Origin: Siphlonurus alternatus
Lineage: Eukaryota > Arthropoda > Insecta > Ephemeroptera > Siphlonuridae
DNA length: 64,000 nucleotides
Assembly (NCBI GenBank): GCA_949825025.1
Contig: OX463778.1
Span: 42,634,646 to 42,698,645, forward strand
Direction: 5' to 3'
The notes under the pieces are model-generated. The model was not told the origin of the DNA and did no database searches. It worked only from the letters and a program-made list of their open reading frames with translations. The position numbers were made by a program, and so were the translations under genes. Below are positions 1 to 23,280 of this stretch, one piece after another; the first letter of the stretch is position 1; each line of letters begins with the position of its first letter.

Positions 1-163
1 TGCACGTTAAAGGCCTCCGAAACACCAACTTTGGGAATTTTTTGTGGTGAAACTATTTGAGATGGAATAATTTTTTGGTTTTCATTTCTCAATATTATAG
101 AGGGCAGCCTAAACTATTTTAAAAAAATAAAATATTAAAAAAAATGAACTCGCTCACTCTACT
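1..163. mobile_element. Right arm of a TTAA foldback element, cut by the window edge
   Basis: This sequence matches the right arm of the complete palindromic element at 31902-32547, and in reverse its left arm. The shared features are the cacgttaaaggcct segment, the tttgtggtgaaactattt segment and the terminal cgctcactctact. TTAA follows directly at 164-167, as at the complete copy. A short insertion (attat) relative to the other copy shows divergence. The left arm must lie before the window. Confidence 0.8.
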
Positions 164-167
164 TTAA

Positions 168-748
168 GTAATAAAGTAAAAAAAAATTATGGTATATATG
201 TAACATATTTATTATATAAATAAACAATTAACGTACACCCCAAGTATACTAACGATATAAATATATATATATACATTATTAAGTCTGTGGCACGATGTAC
301 CTCAAATTAATAACAATTTTTTGAAATACCGCGATGCGCGGAAATTATAGAGTTTAATAATAATTATGTTCAGATGGAAATGAGCAAAAGCCGAAATGAA
401 AGTCTTCATTGGGTTTTGCTCATTTCTACTTGAGCGCAAAACTATAATAGTATTGAGCAAAACCCGAAATATTATATTATTTCGATTTTTATTTTGCTCA
501 TGATACCCGATGCTCGATAAACAAGAACTTAATTTTTACTAGCATATAATATTATATTTATATACCAGTCGTTAGATGCTCAAAACTAGTTTTGGTCATT
601 TTTTTCGGCTTCTCTGCCTCAATTTGGCTTTTGGTATAGTAATTAACATATATATATATATATATATATATATTTGTAGAATACATTGTAATATATTTAA
701 GTATATATTATAAATAAGCTACTATATATTTTGCATTATATATATGTA

Positions 749-796
<48 letters not shown>

Positions 797-1366
797 ATTA
801 TTTATGATTTTATATAATATAAATTTATTAATGATATATAAATAATTAAATACTAGATATTGTGCAATATTTTAATTTTAATTATAACATAATTATTTCC
901 CTTAAAACATAAAATAAATATATTTCAGCGGTATATTATTCTATATTATTTCACTCGTGCCAGGCGGTCTGTGCTGCGGGAAGTTTGAGAACAGGGGAAT
1001 AAGCTGTTCCACAAACGTAGCTCCTCCCTCGCTTTTGATTGGGCAAAATTTGTCACAAATGTCTGCTAGCAGTCAGACTACGAATTTAGTGGAGATTTTT
1101 CACATTTTTCACAGATGGCGCGCACATCATCAGCAGAATTCCAAGGTTTCTTTATACAGGTTAAGACACGCACGCATTTCGTGCGTCAATTTCGTTAAAT
1201 TTTCAGGCCCCATTATACCGCGAAATTTCAAAAATAGCATTGCATGATGGGCGCATTCAAAGTTTCGCGGCACGATGTGGCCAAAAATACTTGAACGTGA
1301 TTGGCTAAGCCCTTTAACATTGGTCCAATCGGTGGCTTAACCTGTATAAAGGAACGTTGCAGAATT
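168..1366. other. Repeat-rich spacer upstream of MSRB
   Basis: No gene is recognised. The stretch holds TA microsatellites near 648-673 and 736-793. At 361-640 it holds a decayed copy of the gcaaaagccgaa / aaaactagttttg repeat found in the giant palindrome at 49712-51368. From about 955 the base composition becomes more balanced, with CpG dinucleotides, which could be promoter-proximal DNA for MSRB. The short open frames here have no recognisable domains. Confidence 0.5.
736..793. repeat. (TA)n microsatellite
   Basis: TA dinucleotide run with occasional TATG interruptions. Confidence 0.95.
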
Positions 1367-1773
1367 CAAGGTGGCTGGATAGTAAGGTGGGGACACGGAG
1401 CTGCTGCCCCCTCGCGGCCAGTGAGGAACTACAAAAAAACAGTTGAGGATCGCGTTTTTGGATCCAATTTCATCCGCGAAAAATTCAAACGGTGTAATAG
1501 AAATCCATGAACATCGGGCCGATGAACCATTAAAATTCTTTTAAATTGAGTCTAGCTTCTTCAAAATTTAACTTAGAGTTTATTTCTATCACAATTTTAC
1601 CCACAGTTATACTGTAAATACGACTTTTGATGGCTTTTCCAGTTCCATCGTTTGAATTTTTCGCGGATGAAATTGGATCCAAAAACGCGATCCTCAACTG
1701 TTTTTTTGTAGTTCCTCACCGGCCGCGAGGGGGCAGCAGCTCCGTATCCCCACCTTACTATCCAGCCACCTTG
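1367..1773. repeat. 125-bp near-perfect inverted repeat with 157-bp spacer
   Basis: The arm at 1367-1491 is the reverse complement of the arm at 1649-1773, with only two mismatches seen by eye. The arms are GC-richer than the surroundings and share the gatcgcgtttttggatcc block. No terminal duplication is evident. A transcript crossing it would form a long hairpin. It sits just upstream of the proposed MSRB leader exon, and part of the right arm could lie in the promoter. Confidence 0.9.
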
Positions 1774-1846
1774 GCAGAATTTTTTTTATTTCTTCGTTTT
1801 TGTTTTTTCAACTTTTTTCCACCTCTTGCAGCTGTGTCCAAATAAG
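1774..1846 (+). promoter_or_regulatory. Possible 5' untranslated leader exon of MSRB
   Basis: A strong donor-like site (AAG then GTAAGA) begins at 1847. The MSRB start codon at 2812 lies only two bases after a pyrimidine-rich acceptor (T-run then AAG). Together they suggest an untranslated first exon ending at 1846, spliced across about 960 bp. The transcription start is not identifiable, so the left boundary is nominal. Confidence 0.35.
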
Positions 1847-2439
1847 GTAAGAAAAAGATAAGAAAGTGACAGTGAATGTTATCAAATAGATAAGGAAAGC
1901 TTCTCAAGCCAATTTTTTGCTGTTTTAGTATTATAAATAATTTAGTTTAACGCTGAAATTATTTTAGAGGTTTAGCTCTCAAGATAGGAAGAAAAAAGTG
2001 ACATTTTGTTTGCAACATTTGAAACAACAATTTCTTCACTTCCTTTGGGGTGTGATGTTTCGCCTCTTTTTTAACAAATTACCTAAGCATCAAATTATTA
2101 ATCGAGTGTTATATAACGCAATTAACATGGGAAATAATCAACCAATTCCATCGCCATTTAGGGTGGCTGGTGAGCCTTTATTTAAATGAAGCTAACTGAA
2201 TTAACGTTGTGATGCCATTGCATTTTTACAGTATGATAGTGTATAGTGTCTGATTGCATGCCATAAAAAGCTAACCACATATGGAATCTAGGTCAGGAAC
2301 ATATCCCACCACAATACCACAAAGAGCTATATAAACCATCTACTTTGCATAACAAAGATATTTTAATAAGCCTGCCTAGCACAGTATCATATACGTACAC
2401 TGTACAGTGTAGAAGAAAGTTTTAATACAGTCATACATA

Positions 2440-2485
<46 letters not shown>

Positions 2486-2811
2486 GATAATACAATATAT
2501 TATAATATGTAAATATATTAAGTAGAACAATATATCTCCAATACATACTGCGTAATACAGTATGTAACTATGTAAAAATGTATATCATCAACTGTACAGG
2601 ATGCATACTGTGTATTCAGATTATATTCAGTATCATACCTATTATATTAAATTACGTACAGCTTGCTAACGTTTCAGTTTTATGTTTGATGGATAATATG
2701 ATAATTCTATTAACAAAAACTTGCTGCGTACATATGCATACTGTACAGTAAAATTATAATTTTATGCATAATTATTTAGTTATTGACAATTTCTTCCTTT
2801 TTTTTTAAGGG
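1847..2811. other. Presumed 5' intron of MSRB
   Basis: AT-rich non-coding DNA with a TA microsatellite at about 2442-2480. The T-rich tract ending TTTTAAG at 2802-2809 looks like a 3' splice site. No other gene is seen. Confidence 0.35.
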
Positions 2812-5322
2812 ATGGCTTCTGACCAAGAGGAGTTCTCCAAAGAGGAGCTAAAGAAACGTCTCTCAGCCATGCAGTACCATGTGACACAAGAGAGGGGTAC
2901 AGAAAGGCAAGTTAACTTTATACATGTAGCATTAAATATTAAAAACTTTACATTGATTATCAGTCTGAAATTTGATTATGTAAATAACTACAGTCTATAT
3001 AACAAGCGAGAAGGTTTAGAGGTTACAACATCTTGCAAATGGAGCAATCTCAATGCAAATATCTTGGTATGTTTATAGACAAAAAATTATCTTGGCAAAT
3101 ATAATATATTGCTGAATTAAATAAGAAAATTACCTAATTTGGAATGTAAACTCTCACTTGAAAGGTTGTACATTATTAATTACTGTATGTTATATTACAG
3201 AATGAATATGCCATGCATACTATAAAAAACTGATTTTATGCATCACTTCTGTTTCAGGCCCTTCACTGGGAAGTTTAACAAGAACTCTGAGGCGGGCACT
3301 TACTCGTGCGTTGTGTGTCACGAGGCCCTGTTCTCATCGGAGACCAAGTTTGACTCTGGGTGCGGTTGGCCAGCTTTCAATAATGTTCTGGATCAAGGCA
3401 AGGTGAAGCTGACGAAGGACGCTTCACATGGTAAGTACTTGTGATTTAAATGTGTTGCTGTCAACCTCACCACCCAACCCAGCTTGCTTTACCACAACCA
3501 GACTGTTAACATGTAGATTTGCATCACATGCAATGCTGCTAACATCTCTTTTAACAAGTCACTTCCTTTTTTTTTCTTTCTTTTTTTTTTTTTTTTACTT
3601 CCTTTTTTTGTTTGTGACTTCAGTCTATGCATTAAGACAATTTAGGTAACCCAAGGTGTGGATCAAGGAAGAAATGAGGAGAATATTATAATGACTATTT
3701 TCTTTTTTTCACAATTAGGTATTAATCAATAACAATATTAAATAAGACTTTCACCAAGTTGTCTGGTATTAATACTAATAATTATTATACATAATACTAT
3801 CAAATAATTTAAATCGTATTATAATAAAGTATTGAAATCAGAAATATTTAATTTCGCATGTTTACAAAAATTATTAATTTTTATTATTCTGAAATACATA
3901 ATTATTTTAAAAAAGAATGCATCTGCTAAAAGCATGACTTGTCATTCAAATTTTCACACTTTCAATTTTCAAAAAGAATGTAAGTTACAAATAATAGTAA
4001 TGATATATATTATGATAATACATAATATATTGCACATTGCTACATACAACCTGAAGACTACTAAAACCAGTAAAACCACAAATACATATTATTTTCAATG
4101 TAGGGCATTCACAAAGCACTTAAACCGCACTTTATTCTACATTTTTATCCTGGGTCAAATTGAGTACGTACTAAACATGGAATTAAACCAGGAGTGAATT
4201 TTGGTGCTAAAAATGTGGGCTAAATTAGTGCTGAGCAATGTTAAACAGATACCGGGATAAAAATCTAAGATAATGTGGGGGCTTAAGTGTTTTGTGAATG
4301 CCCCGCATTGTTTTATCAAATTACATTATTATCAAATTTGCATTTTGAGTAAATAAAGACACCATAAGCATATCTGGCTACACACAAAATTTAATAAAAA
4401 ATGAGTTTCATGTCTAACTTAAAGACGTACTTATTCCTGGTTTTTAGATAATCTTGTTAACTTTGCAATTTATGGGAAACTTACTGTATTCTTTTTGTAA
4501 AATCTGTATTGAAAAAATGGTAACAACCGCTGGCAAAAATTGCATTTTTGTTTTTTATGCTTGGTGATACTAAAATTAAACAAGTCATTCTCAATGCACT
4601 ATAATAAACTTTGATGTATTAACAACATATTTTCTATTTCAACTAATCATGAAATTAAATAATTGTAGGTAAATTAAAAGAGTGATAAGTTTCTCGTAGC
4701 CTAGGGGAAAAAAAAAAAATTGATAACTAGTATTATGTGGCAACCCTGTTGTATTACAGCAGTTAACAGAGTGCTCATGCATAAGTAGAAAATATGTTGT
4801 TGGACCCGCGGAGTCCCCCTTTAATACACACAATACATGCGATAAGAGTTTTTCTTTGGTGCCAGCTATTTTACTGTTTTCTAAGCAATATTGGAAATCA
4901 TTTTTAATCATTTATCCGTTATCATAGCACTGCTTAGAGAAATAACAGTGAGTTGATGATTATTGGGAATATTATTGCATGCATAAGCATTTTGCCTTGA
5001 GTTCTTTGGTTCTGACACAGTGTTTTGTTTCTTCCTCTCTCCACCTGTTGGGTCTATGTTGGTGCTTGGCACTCCTCCTCTGCCCCTCTGCCCGCAATGC
5101 TCCTCCTTCCCCCGCTACTCACCAATAGTCGGTGCCAATCTACTGCTTCTGGTCGCCAATCCAGGAATGGTGCGCACCGAGGTGAGCTGCTCTCGCTGCA
5201 ACGCTCACCTGGGACACGTGTTCGGAGATGGGCCTCGACCAACTGGAAAACGATTCTGCATCAACTCGGCTTCACTCGACTTCACCAGGTTTGCTGACCA
5301 GAAAAATGACCAGAAGAATTAA
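2812..5322 (+). CDS. MSRB: Methionine-R-sulfoxide reductase B, cysteine form
   Basis: MsrB reduces the R epimer of methionine sulfoxide, free or in proteins, using thioredoxin. Three exons, 2812-2906, 3258-3430 and 5165-5322, join in frame to 141 residues, close to the usual single-domain length. Visible motifs are the RGTERPF start of the fold, the zinc pairs C49/C52 (CVVC) and C98/C101 (CSRC), SGCGWPAF with C67 in the usual resolving position, GHVFGDGP, and the catalytic motif RFCIN with C121. The catalytic residue is Cys, not selenocysteine. There is no signal or clear mitochondrial presequence, so a cytosolic or nuclear form is inferred. Intron 1 uses a GC donor (GCAAGT); only this choice keeps Arg32 and the frame. 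The start is the first ATG after a likely acceptor. An AATAAA lies at 5518-5523. The family assignment is secure, but the MsrB subtype is not. Confidence 0.94.
2907..3257 (+). other. GC-AG intron in MSRB
   Basis: The exon ends AAAG and the intron opens GCAAGT, the consensus of the rare GC-AG class; it ends TTTCAG at 3257. The nearest GT at 2911 would add four bases and break the reading frame into the conserved RPFTG motif. Confidence 0.85.
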
Positions 5323-7518
5323 AGAAGATATTACTTGCAATTTTTAGAGCTGATTATCATTTTTTTTTTTTTTTTTTTGTATGCAACGATACTCTTGTTA
5401 GTACAAAATTTGGATTGCTTTTATGTAATGCACTGTGCAAATGATTTTTTTTTAAATTAATTGGCATGGGCTGCATATTATTTATTGTAATATTTAATTT
5501 CTTCTGAAACATAAAATAATAAAATACATTTTGCAAGTCAATATTATAATGATATTATAAAATGTATTAATATTAGCATGCAATTAAGGGTTCTAGGTTT
5601 TAATACAAGTACAAAAGTACAGTATGTATATTTATATAAAAAAAAGTTGCATTAATTTGCATTTCATGTACTTAAATAATATAAATTGAGATATCCTACT
5701 ATAATTTTATTAATAAATTTATGGCTCAATCAAATCATTCATTATCTTATGCCATGTAAAAATCTTCGTAACTTATTTTCTTTCTGCCTTTCATGAAGAA
5801 TGTTGGTTCAATTCTCATAAAAAATGTAAGATTGTAAGTGAAGATACCAATGAATAGTATTCTCTCATAAAACCATGTGAGACACTATAGCTTATGAACA
5901 GCTCATATAAAATAGGATTGCTGTTTTAATCAATAATTACTTAATAAAACTTGCCTAAAATTCAATTATTTATGATAAACATACAACTATGTAGTTGTTC
6001 CAAAAATTAATATTTATTTCTATTAACGTTTGTATGAAAATACATGTAATTCGTTTTAAAACAACAGCAGTTAATTTTATGAATGAAAAACTTATGGCTA
6101 TAACATTACTAGTCAGTCGTGTTTAACAAATAAAATATATTAGTTATTAAAAATATTTTGCCTTGTAAAATACATTAAGCCTGTGTTGCGTGTGATACAA
6201 CTTAAATATTAGTGAACAAGGCCAGTTTCTCTCTACTCTTTGGGTAAGGTTGTATTTATTCTTTTTGTTTTTATTAATATGAATCAACTCCTGTTCCTAA
6301 TTATTATGTGCACTTTTTAATTTTGCCCTCATGTACTTGACTTGATTGGATATTAATTATATCAATTTGTAAGTAATCTAAAGATTGAAAAAACGTGATA
6401 AAAAATATTGTCGTCCAAAGTATTCTTTATTCATCACTCAATACCGTTCAATGCAAGTGTCTCAAAATCATGGACATTTGTTCTCTGCTTCACTTTCACT
6501 TTGTTTTCCAGACGAGGGATAAACTTTTATATGATTGATGAGTAAAGTGATTCTGGTGATATTATTGACCACACTTGATACTAATATCTTATCGATGGTA
6601 ATAAATAGGCTTATTTTTGTCAGTGTTGAGTTTGCACAAAAAAGGTGACAATTTTTTCAATATATCAGTTAAAACTCAGCAGTAAATGAAAACAGTAGTT
6701 TTTGCCTTGCTAAGAATATTTTAAGTAAAAATAAGATATTTAATAATTAATTCAATACGCTAGCCTAATTTTTTATACAGTAATTGGTAATTGAATAAAT
6801 ATTTTGATATATTTTAAGATAATTAATATCAAGTTTTGAAGCGTAGTTTTGCATTTTTTAAATGTTTTATAATTATATTTTTCTGTCTATAATATTTTGC
6901 AAATAACAACAAAATAAAATAAATAGTTTGCAGCTTTGGAATATTTTTCTTAATTAGATTTCCAAAGCTTATTTTTTTTTTTGCATATTTTCCTAAACCC
7001 TATTGATTATACTATAATAAGTAAGCGCAACATGAGTGGCAATTGCACAATATTTTGTAGCAATCAAGTAAAATAAGGTACTAAATATAACAGAACTTGA
7101 CTTGAATTTTGATGATCTGATCAATGTCTAAATTATTCGTTTCTAAACAAATACAGTATATGAATATTGTCTAACAAAGTTATTTTTTAACTAACATAAT
7201 AAAATGCTTTTGAAAAGATTACTAGACTTTTCTTTGTAAATTTCGGAGTCACCATATGAGCTAGTATACAACCCAACCAGGTTTTTGCCAGATAACAGTC
7301 AGTGATAAAACGCTGCATGGTTAAATATTATTAATAACCAAGCAGTTGGCTCATATATAAATAAATATGAAACACCTGTAATTATTGAACAAGATTTCTA
7401 AGTTGGAGAGCTGTGTTTTGTGTCCGCGATTATTTCAAGCAGACTACAATAATTAAGGTTACAAAAGTTTATAAAAAAAAACATTTTCCTTTGTTGAAGA
7501 TTTAGAGGATTTCTTAGA
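5323..7518. other. MSRB 3' region and AT-rich intergenic DNA
   Basis: The MSRB 3' untranslated region probably ends after AATAAA at 5518-5523. Beyond it I see no gene, RNA or clear repeat, only AT-rich sequence with short A/T runs. Confidence 0.5.
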
Positions 7519-7897
7519 GGGTAAGATAACACGAACAATCAATTGTTGTAGTCCCATTTGATTAATATGTAAACCTTAGCAACCTCATAATGATTCTGAT
7601 TTTTTTTTGAGAGACAGTTCTTGGCACCAAAAAAACATGGGAAAAATTTCAAAACAATTGGACGATCCAATTTTTTAAAATTAATTTCTTAGTTTAGGTC
7701 TCCATGGGAAAGCCCTATACTGAAAATTTAAAAAATTCATTTAAAAAAATGGGATCGTCTGATTGTTTTGAAATTTTTTCCACATTTTTTTGGTGCCAAG
7801 AACTGTCTCTCAAAAAAAATTCAGAATTATTATGAGGTTGCTAAGGTTTACATGTTAATCAAATGGGACTACAACAATCGATTGTTCGTGTTATTAA
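7519..7897. mobile_element. Palindromic MITE-like element
   Basis: The two halves are reverse complements across about 379 bp. The left arm reads gataacacgaacaatc...cctcataatgattctga...gttcttggcacc, and the right arm mirrors it with a few mismatches. The arm core (cctatatagggctttccatgg-like centre, aaaatttttcc, ttaggcac/ttggcacc) resembles the element at 45465-45770, so both belong to one family. No clear target duplication was found. Confidence 0.85.
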
Positions 7898-8106
7898 CTA
7901 GCCTGAAGTGTCCAAAATTTGAACTTGACTTTTTCAGCAATAGACCACTTGCAGATTCATGTTATAGCAAAACGTAAACAAACTCGTCCACCCAGTGTAT
8001 TGTTGGTTGTTGATTATTGCAGAAGCAAGTGGATTAGGTAAGAATCGAGTACATTTTGGAGGTCCATTTGTGGATGGCCAAGGTAATAATGCTGCTGGCT
8101 TACCCC

Positions 8107-8150
<44 letters not shown>

Positions 8151-9496
8151 TGGAACTGCATTCAAGTCACAATACTAACCGAATCAAGTAAACATAAAAA
8201 AATAAGCAAAAATATTATTACATATAAAAACAATTTTAATATTATCTACCTCACATTGTTACAATTTAAAAAATTTACAGCATACCATTTTTTTTTTTAA
8301 TAGATCACTTCTTTATTGATAAATGATCCTCATCAAATATATAGATTACAATGCAATCATAATATATTGGACACCTCAATGTACAAAATGTACAACATTT
8401 TTCATTTATTGGCAGATCCATTATATTAAAATTATTACAATCAATGGTATTCAAACCAAATAGTCATCACTAATTAATTAGCCATCAAGATCTGCTGAGT
8501 ATATTTATATATAAGTATATATATATATTTTTAAGCTGCAAATATTAAAAGGCAGGCACTCTTAAATTCATGATAAATAAAATCATAACAGACTAGTAAC
8601 AAATTATAAGCAGCAGACTGATAAGGGGTGATATGGGCTCTAAAATGTTGACAAAAATCCCAATTATTTATTTTGTTTATGAACATTTTTATGAGTTAAT
8701 TTATATATTTTTTTTTGTATCCCCAAATTTTATATTCTCAATCTGCATCCTAAAAAATCAATGTAAATTTCCATTTTCTAATAGCTTTTATTTTTGCCTT
8801 TTATTCTAAATTTAAGAAAAGAAAATCTTTGGCGTTTTGAATTTATATTAGCGACATTTTGATGTCCAATATACATTTCTTTATTACATTCTTTGTGGTG
8901 ATAAATAATTAAATTGTGGTACTGCGGCATTGTCCCAGCTTTGTTTCCTTTGCAATTACATTATAATATTTTATCTGAATTGTAAGACTGATTGTACGTT
9001 AATGTTAAAGCAGAGAAAAGAAAGCTTTATCAGAAGGACAACAATTAAGTTATAATAATAATTGTTTATTATTCATACAGTATGTTAGAGGCACACGCTA
9101 CTAATTACAGAGTCCTTTTTGTATTTGCTTTGCATTTGCTCTAGGAAAATTAGCTTTGGAAGTATATAATTATGCTCCGTTATTTAAAAAGAGAATATTT
9201 GAAACATGGTGCTGGATTATAGAAAGTAATATAATTAATAAAGGGGACTATTACTTTTATCAATATATAAAAGGTTTTTTAAAAATAAGAAATACTTTTG
9301 ATAAATTAAAAAAAAAAACACGCAAGTATTAAGGCAATTAATTATACCCATTAATTAAAAATACTGGACTAAATTCCATAATTCTAACTGATATATTAAA
9401 AAATTAGTACTATATGGGAAAAAATAACAAAAATATCTAGCAAGTCTACAGCAACTTGTGATTATTGTAAAAATTTAAACAAAAATGAAATATTAA
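7898..9496. other. Intergenic AT-rich DNA
   Basis: Contains a short piece of the ~310-bp dispersed repeat (aaggtaataatgctgctggc at 8080-8100) running into a TA microsatellite at 8108-8145. A 75-codon frame without ATG around 9107-9331 has no recognisable motif. TTAA at 9493-9496 is the target duplication of the next element. Confidence 0.45.
8108..8145. repeat. (TA)n microsatellite
   Basis: About 19 TA units directly after a fragment of the dispersed repeat seen at 27137 and 42371. Confidence 0.95.
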
Positions 9497-9845
9497 GGGT
9501 AAGGTAACGCCACCAATGTTAAAAAAAATCCCTCTCACAAAAATTCTGAAAAAAAATTAAAATGTTCTCCTCTATACCCCCTATCAGTACCTAAAATATC
9601 AGGTATACAAATACGATCTAGTTTTTGAGTTATAAAATTTTAAAGTTGACTACTTTAACATGGGAGAAATGAAACTCCCATGTTAAATTGGTCAACTTTA
9701 AAAATTCATAACTCAAAAACTAGATCGTATTTGTATACCTGATATTTTAGCTACTGATAGGGGGTGTAGAGGAGAACATTTTAAATTTTTTTCAGAATTT
9801 TTGTGAGAGGGATTTTTTTTAACATTGGTGGCGTTACCTTACCCT
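9497..9845. mobile_element. TTAA-flanked foldback MITE
   Basis: A near-perfect 349-bp palindrome. Its ends are GGGTAAGGTAACGCC and GGCGTTACCTTACCC, and it is flanked by TTAA at 9493-9496 and 9846-9849. The centre is the short inverted tract around aacatgggagaaatgaaac. There is no coding capacity. The arms are closely related to 24504-25149, sharing the gttctcctcta and tatcaggtatacaaa blocks. TTAA duplication is the hallmark of piggyBac-type integration; that relationship is inferred from the target site only. Confidence 0.9.
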
Positions 9846-11730
9846 TAATACAGTTTAAAGATAGTTAATTGCTTGAAATTACTAGAGTCAATTGCTTAGT
9901 ATTTTTCAAAGTAGTGTGATTACAGTAAAACCAAACATACAAATAAAAACTAATTTACCCAGTTTAATTTGCACAGAAAAATATGCCAATTGGTCGAAGC
10001 ATCATTCAGTATATATATATATATAAAAAAAAAAATCAATGGAGAACAAATAATTAAGGGGGAAAAAAAAAGATGAAAAAAAGTGTTTGAATCCATAAGT
10101 ACAGTGAATTGTTTAAAACTGCAGTACTTTTTTTACTCCCCTTTTTCCAAGATAGTTTTAGGTTTTTTCATAGATAAGATCCAAGCCAAGGAGTCAAGAC
10201 TGTTTTCTTTTTCTATTTTTTTAATAGACAAAATTCTTAGGTTTTCATGCAATGGTGGAGGAAGACATTCATCAATTAATAAAAATACTAAGCCATTTGA
10301 CTCTGATCATTTTAAGCACTTAAGGTACTTAAAATATAACTAATAAAAAATAAAGGTAGTAATGAAACGCACCTAATAATATACAGAGGATTATATAGAG
10401 AAAACTTAGAAGCACCTTTAATTGTATTCTCATTTCAAATAGCTATAGCAGGACTGGCTTGAGGCTGCTCGGACCGCAGTTGATTAAGGATGGACTATAC
10501 TATCTCAAAGAGGTCCACCTGGTCTTGGAAATAATAGATCTTGAAGATTTCTGCAACTGCTGTGACCCGAGCTATGATCGTTACCAAAGACTTTATGGTC
10601 AAACCAGTCCTGTCTAAAGATAAGTAAATCTTCTACAAAAGTGAAACATTCCACCACAAGAAGCATAGAGAGAAAGAGAGTCAGAGCTGCTACAATACCC
10701 ACCTGGTGGGGAAATTGTCAAAAAATCTAGACTAATAACATAACTTGACATTTCACTTCAAATTTGACAAAAAAAAAGACATACACAAAATATTTTTAGT
10801 TGGACAAACATTAAGTCTTTAACTCATCGATGCAGTTAAAACACTGCTCGTATTAATACCAGTGAATCACAGCAATGCTTCATGTTCAAATAATAAAAAC
10901 AAGATTCAAGATACACAGAGTAAAGTGAGAGTGATTCAAATTTTATGAAAAGAAATGTGGGATGCTTCAGATTTGTAGCTTAATTACTCAACTTGTATTT
11001 ATATAACAATAATAATAATAATTAAATAATAATTTATTAGCTCAGGCACCTGCTCACCTGTTCCTAGCGATGTAATATGTAACAAGAATTATTTTTTATT
11101 GTTGCATTCATTGTAAGGGCTCAACTTTTCAGACACCTAGTCGGTAACAAATGTTGCATACTTCATATCATACACTAATATCATAAAAACTTTGGGCAAT
11201 TTCTATTTTAGATGCATAACTTATTGTTATCATAATTATACAATCAATATATTGTGCTTATGTGTTAATAATATTTAGTAAATACAATATTACTTTTATT
11301 GTAATGTGACCTTTAATAGATTGTATGATAGTGTCAATTCCTTTCCTGGCCAATGAGGATGATGTGATTTTCTTGTGTTTATATAGGGAAGAAAATCTAA
11401 TTTCTTCCTTTATAAGTTGATAAAAATATATTCTTGTGATCTAATATATAACTTGAAATATTGCCTTAGACAAAAATGTTATTAACCCTACTTTATACAA
11501 GCAGTGTTATCATCTGTGCACTACAGTATATTATATATAGGAATTTAATAAATAATTATTGCTGGTCAGGAAAGGAATATTACCGACTGATAAGTGTCTG
11601 AAAAGTGGCAGCAGCAGTTGTCTCTTTCTCACGTCACAATTTGAGCTGCTATTCGTCACACACACATGGGCACACACTGTGTCTCTATCACAGGAGGCGC
11701 TCTGTTGTCAGGCTGCCCAAGGGCTTGTCA
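9846..11730. other. Intergenic region and PAK 3' flank
   Basis: Non-coding, AT-rich. A minus-strand AATAAA (TTTATT on + at 11295-11300) lies about 430 bp beyond the PAK stop and could end its transcript. No other gene was recognised. The 65-codon minus frame at 10505-10702 has no domain. Confidence 0.4.
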
Positions 11731-22069
<10,339 letters not shown>

Positions 22070-22599
22070 GTTGCCTTATGGTCCTCAATACTGCAGTCTT
22101 CTATCTTTGCTGCCGTAAGACCTGATTTAAAAGTTGTTATGTAGTATTAGTAAGAATCAACAACAACAGTCTATTAATAATGAGGTCTGTTTGTAAAACC
22201 TACTCAATGTACCAACGGGGGACTTAAACTTTTCTATACACAGACCTTATGAGTGACATCATGAAAGACTTTTGGCATCAAGGTATGAGTGATAAGAAAA
22301 ACTGATTTTTATTCCATAAATTTAATACACAACATTGGTGATATGATGTAAACAAAAAAACAAATTTAAGTCCCCTGCCAGTACATTTTCTTACTTGATC
22401 GACTTTATGTCCAAGTACATACGGTACCGGTAACCACCAGGCAGGGTTGGCAAACAGAACAATTGATTCAATACGATATTCTACAGCGAGTGCTATGCAC
22501 AAGACTGTTAGTGTCAAAACCAAATAACTGACATTGACATTTGTGATATGTACTATGCTTTGATGGTGTCGCAAGAAGTGTCATAATAATGCAATACAG

Positions 22600-22646
<47 letters not shown>

Positions 22647-23280
22647 CATACTGGCATACTGTAGCTCTTTTTGAAAAGTTGAATTTTATTTTTTTCATAA
22701 TATTCATAAATCAATAGTCTCATGTTAATACACAATATTAATGACATATGATAACAAAATGCATATGTGTGAACTGTAAACAACAAACACATTATGTGGG
22801 AGTATGATAATAGGCTTTCCAGCAAAACTTTCAAAGTGTGATAATATGTACAGTTGACATTGAAGATGACATTAATTGATAGAGGAAATAGGCGACCTAA
22901 AAACTGTATTACAGTGTGCATATGATACCCACAGTACAGAGTTACAATATATTATCATAATATGCATAACATACATCATGCATAATATGCATGATACACT
23001 GTATGCATATTATATATATACCAAACTTCCATCATGAAAAATTTAGGAGAAAAAAAAGACAACAAATTATGTACATGGAAGCCAAAAATAATATTATCCA
23101 GTAGCGCTTAACCAATTGATATTTACTGCACGTATCCTCAAGGTGCGACAGGAAAATGAGTCGTATTCGTTATCTGATGTATGCATACACCTCGGTACTG
23201 TATACCTTCAAGGTTATCGCGGTGAGATGTGAGCTCGCGGTCGGCCCTGCGGCCTGGGTGCTGCCTTTTTTGTCGCATGA
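22070..23280 (-). promoter_or_regulatory. PAK 5' leader region
   Basis: The acceptor just upstream of the PAK start (minus strand, AAATCAG, exon resuming at 22121) implies a 5' leader exon. A candidate with a GTATAC donor after CTTGAAG ends at 23206, and the GC-richer block to about 23280 would be its body. The intervening intron holds a TA microsatellite at 22600-22644. No core promoter element is convincing. Confidence 0.35.
22600..22644. repeat. (TA)n microsatellite
   Basis: About 22 TA units between PAK and BCS1. Confidence 0.95.

Noticed and set aside
1627..1845. 72-codon frame upstream of MSRB, considered as a targeting presequence
   Set aside because: It overlaps the right arm of the inverted repeat, has a stop before the donor and no presequence character.
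5020..5164. N-terminal extension of the last MSRB exon frame (Pro/Leu-rich)
   Set aside because: It lies before the acceptor CCAG at 5161-5164; the conserved [12 protein letters not shown] sequence joins exactly at 5165.
9107..9331. 75-codon frame without ATG (motif APLFKKRIFETW), preceded by an acceptor-like TCTAG
   Set aside because: No recognised family, AT-driven codon content and no partner exon; open frames of this size occur by chance in such DNA.
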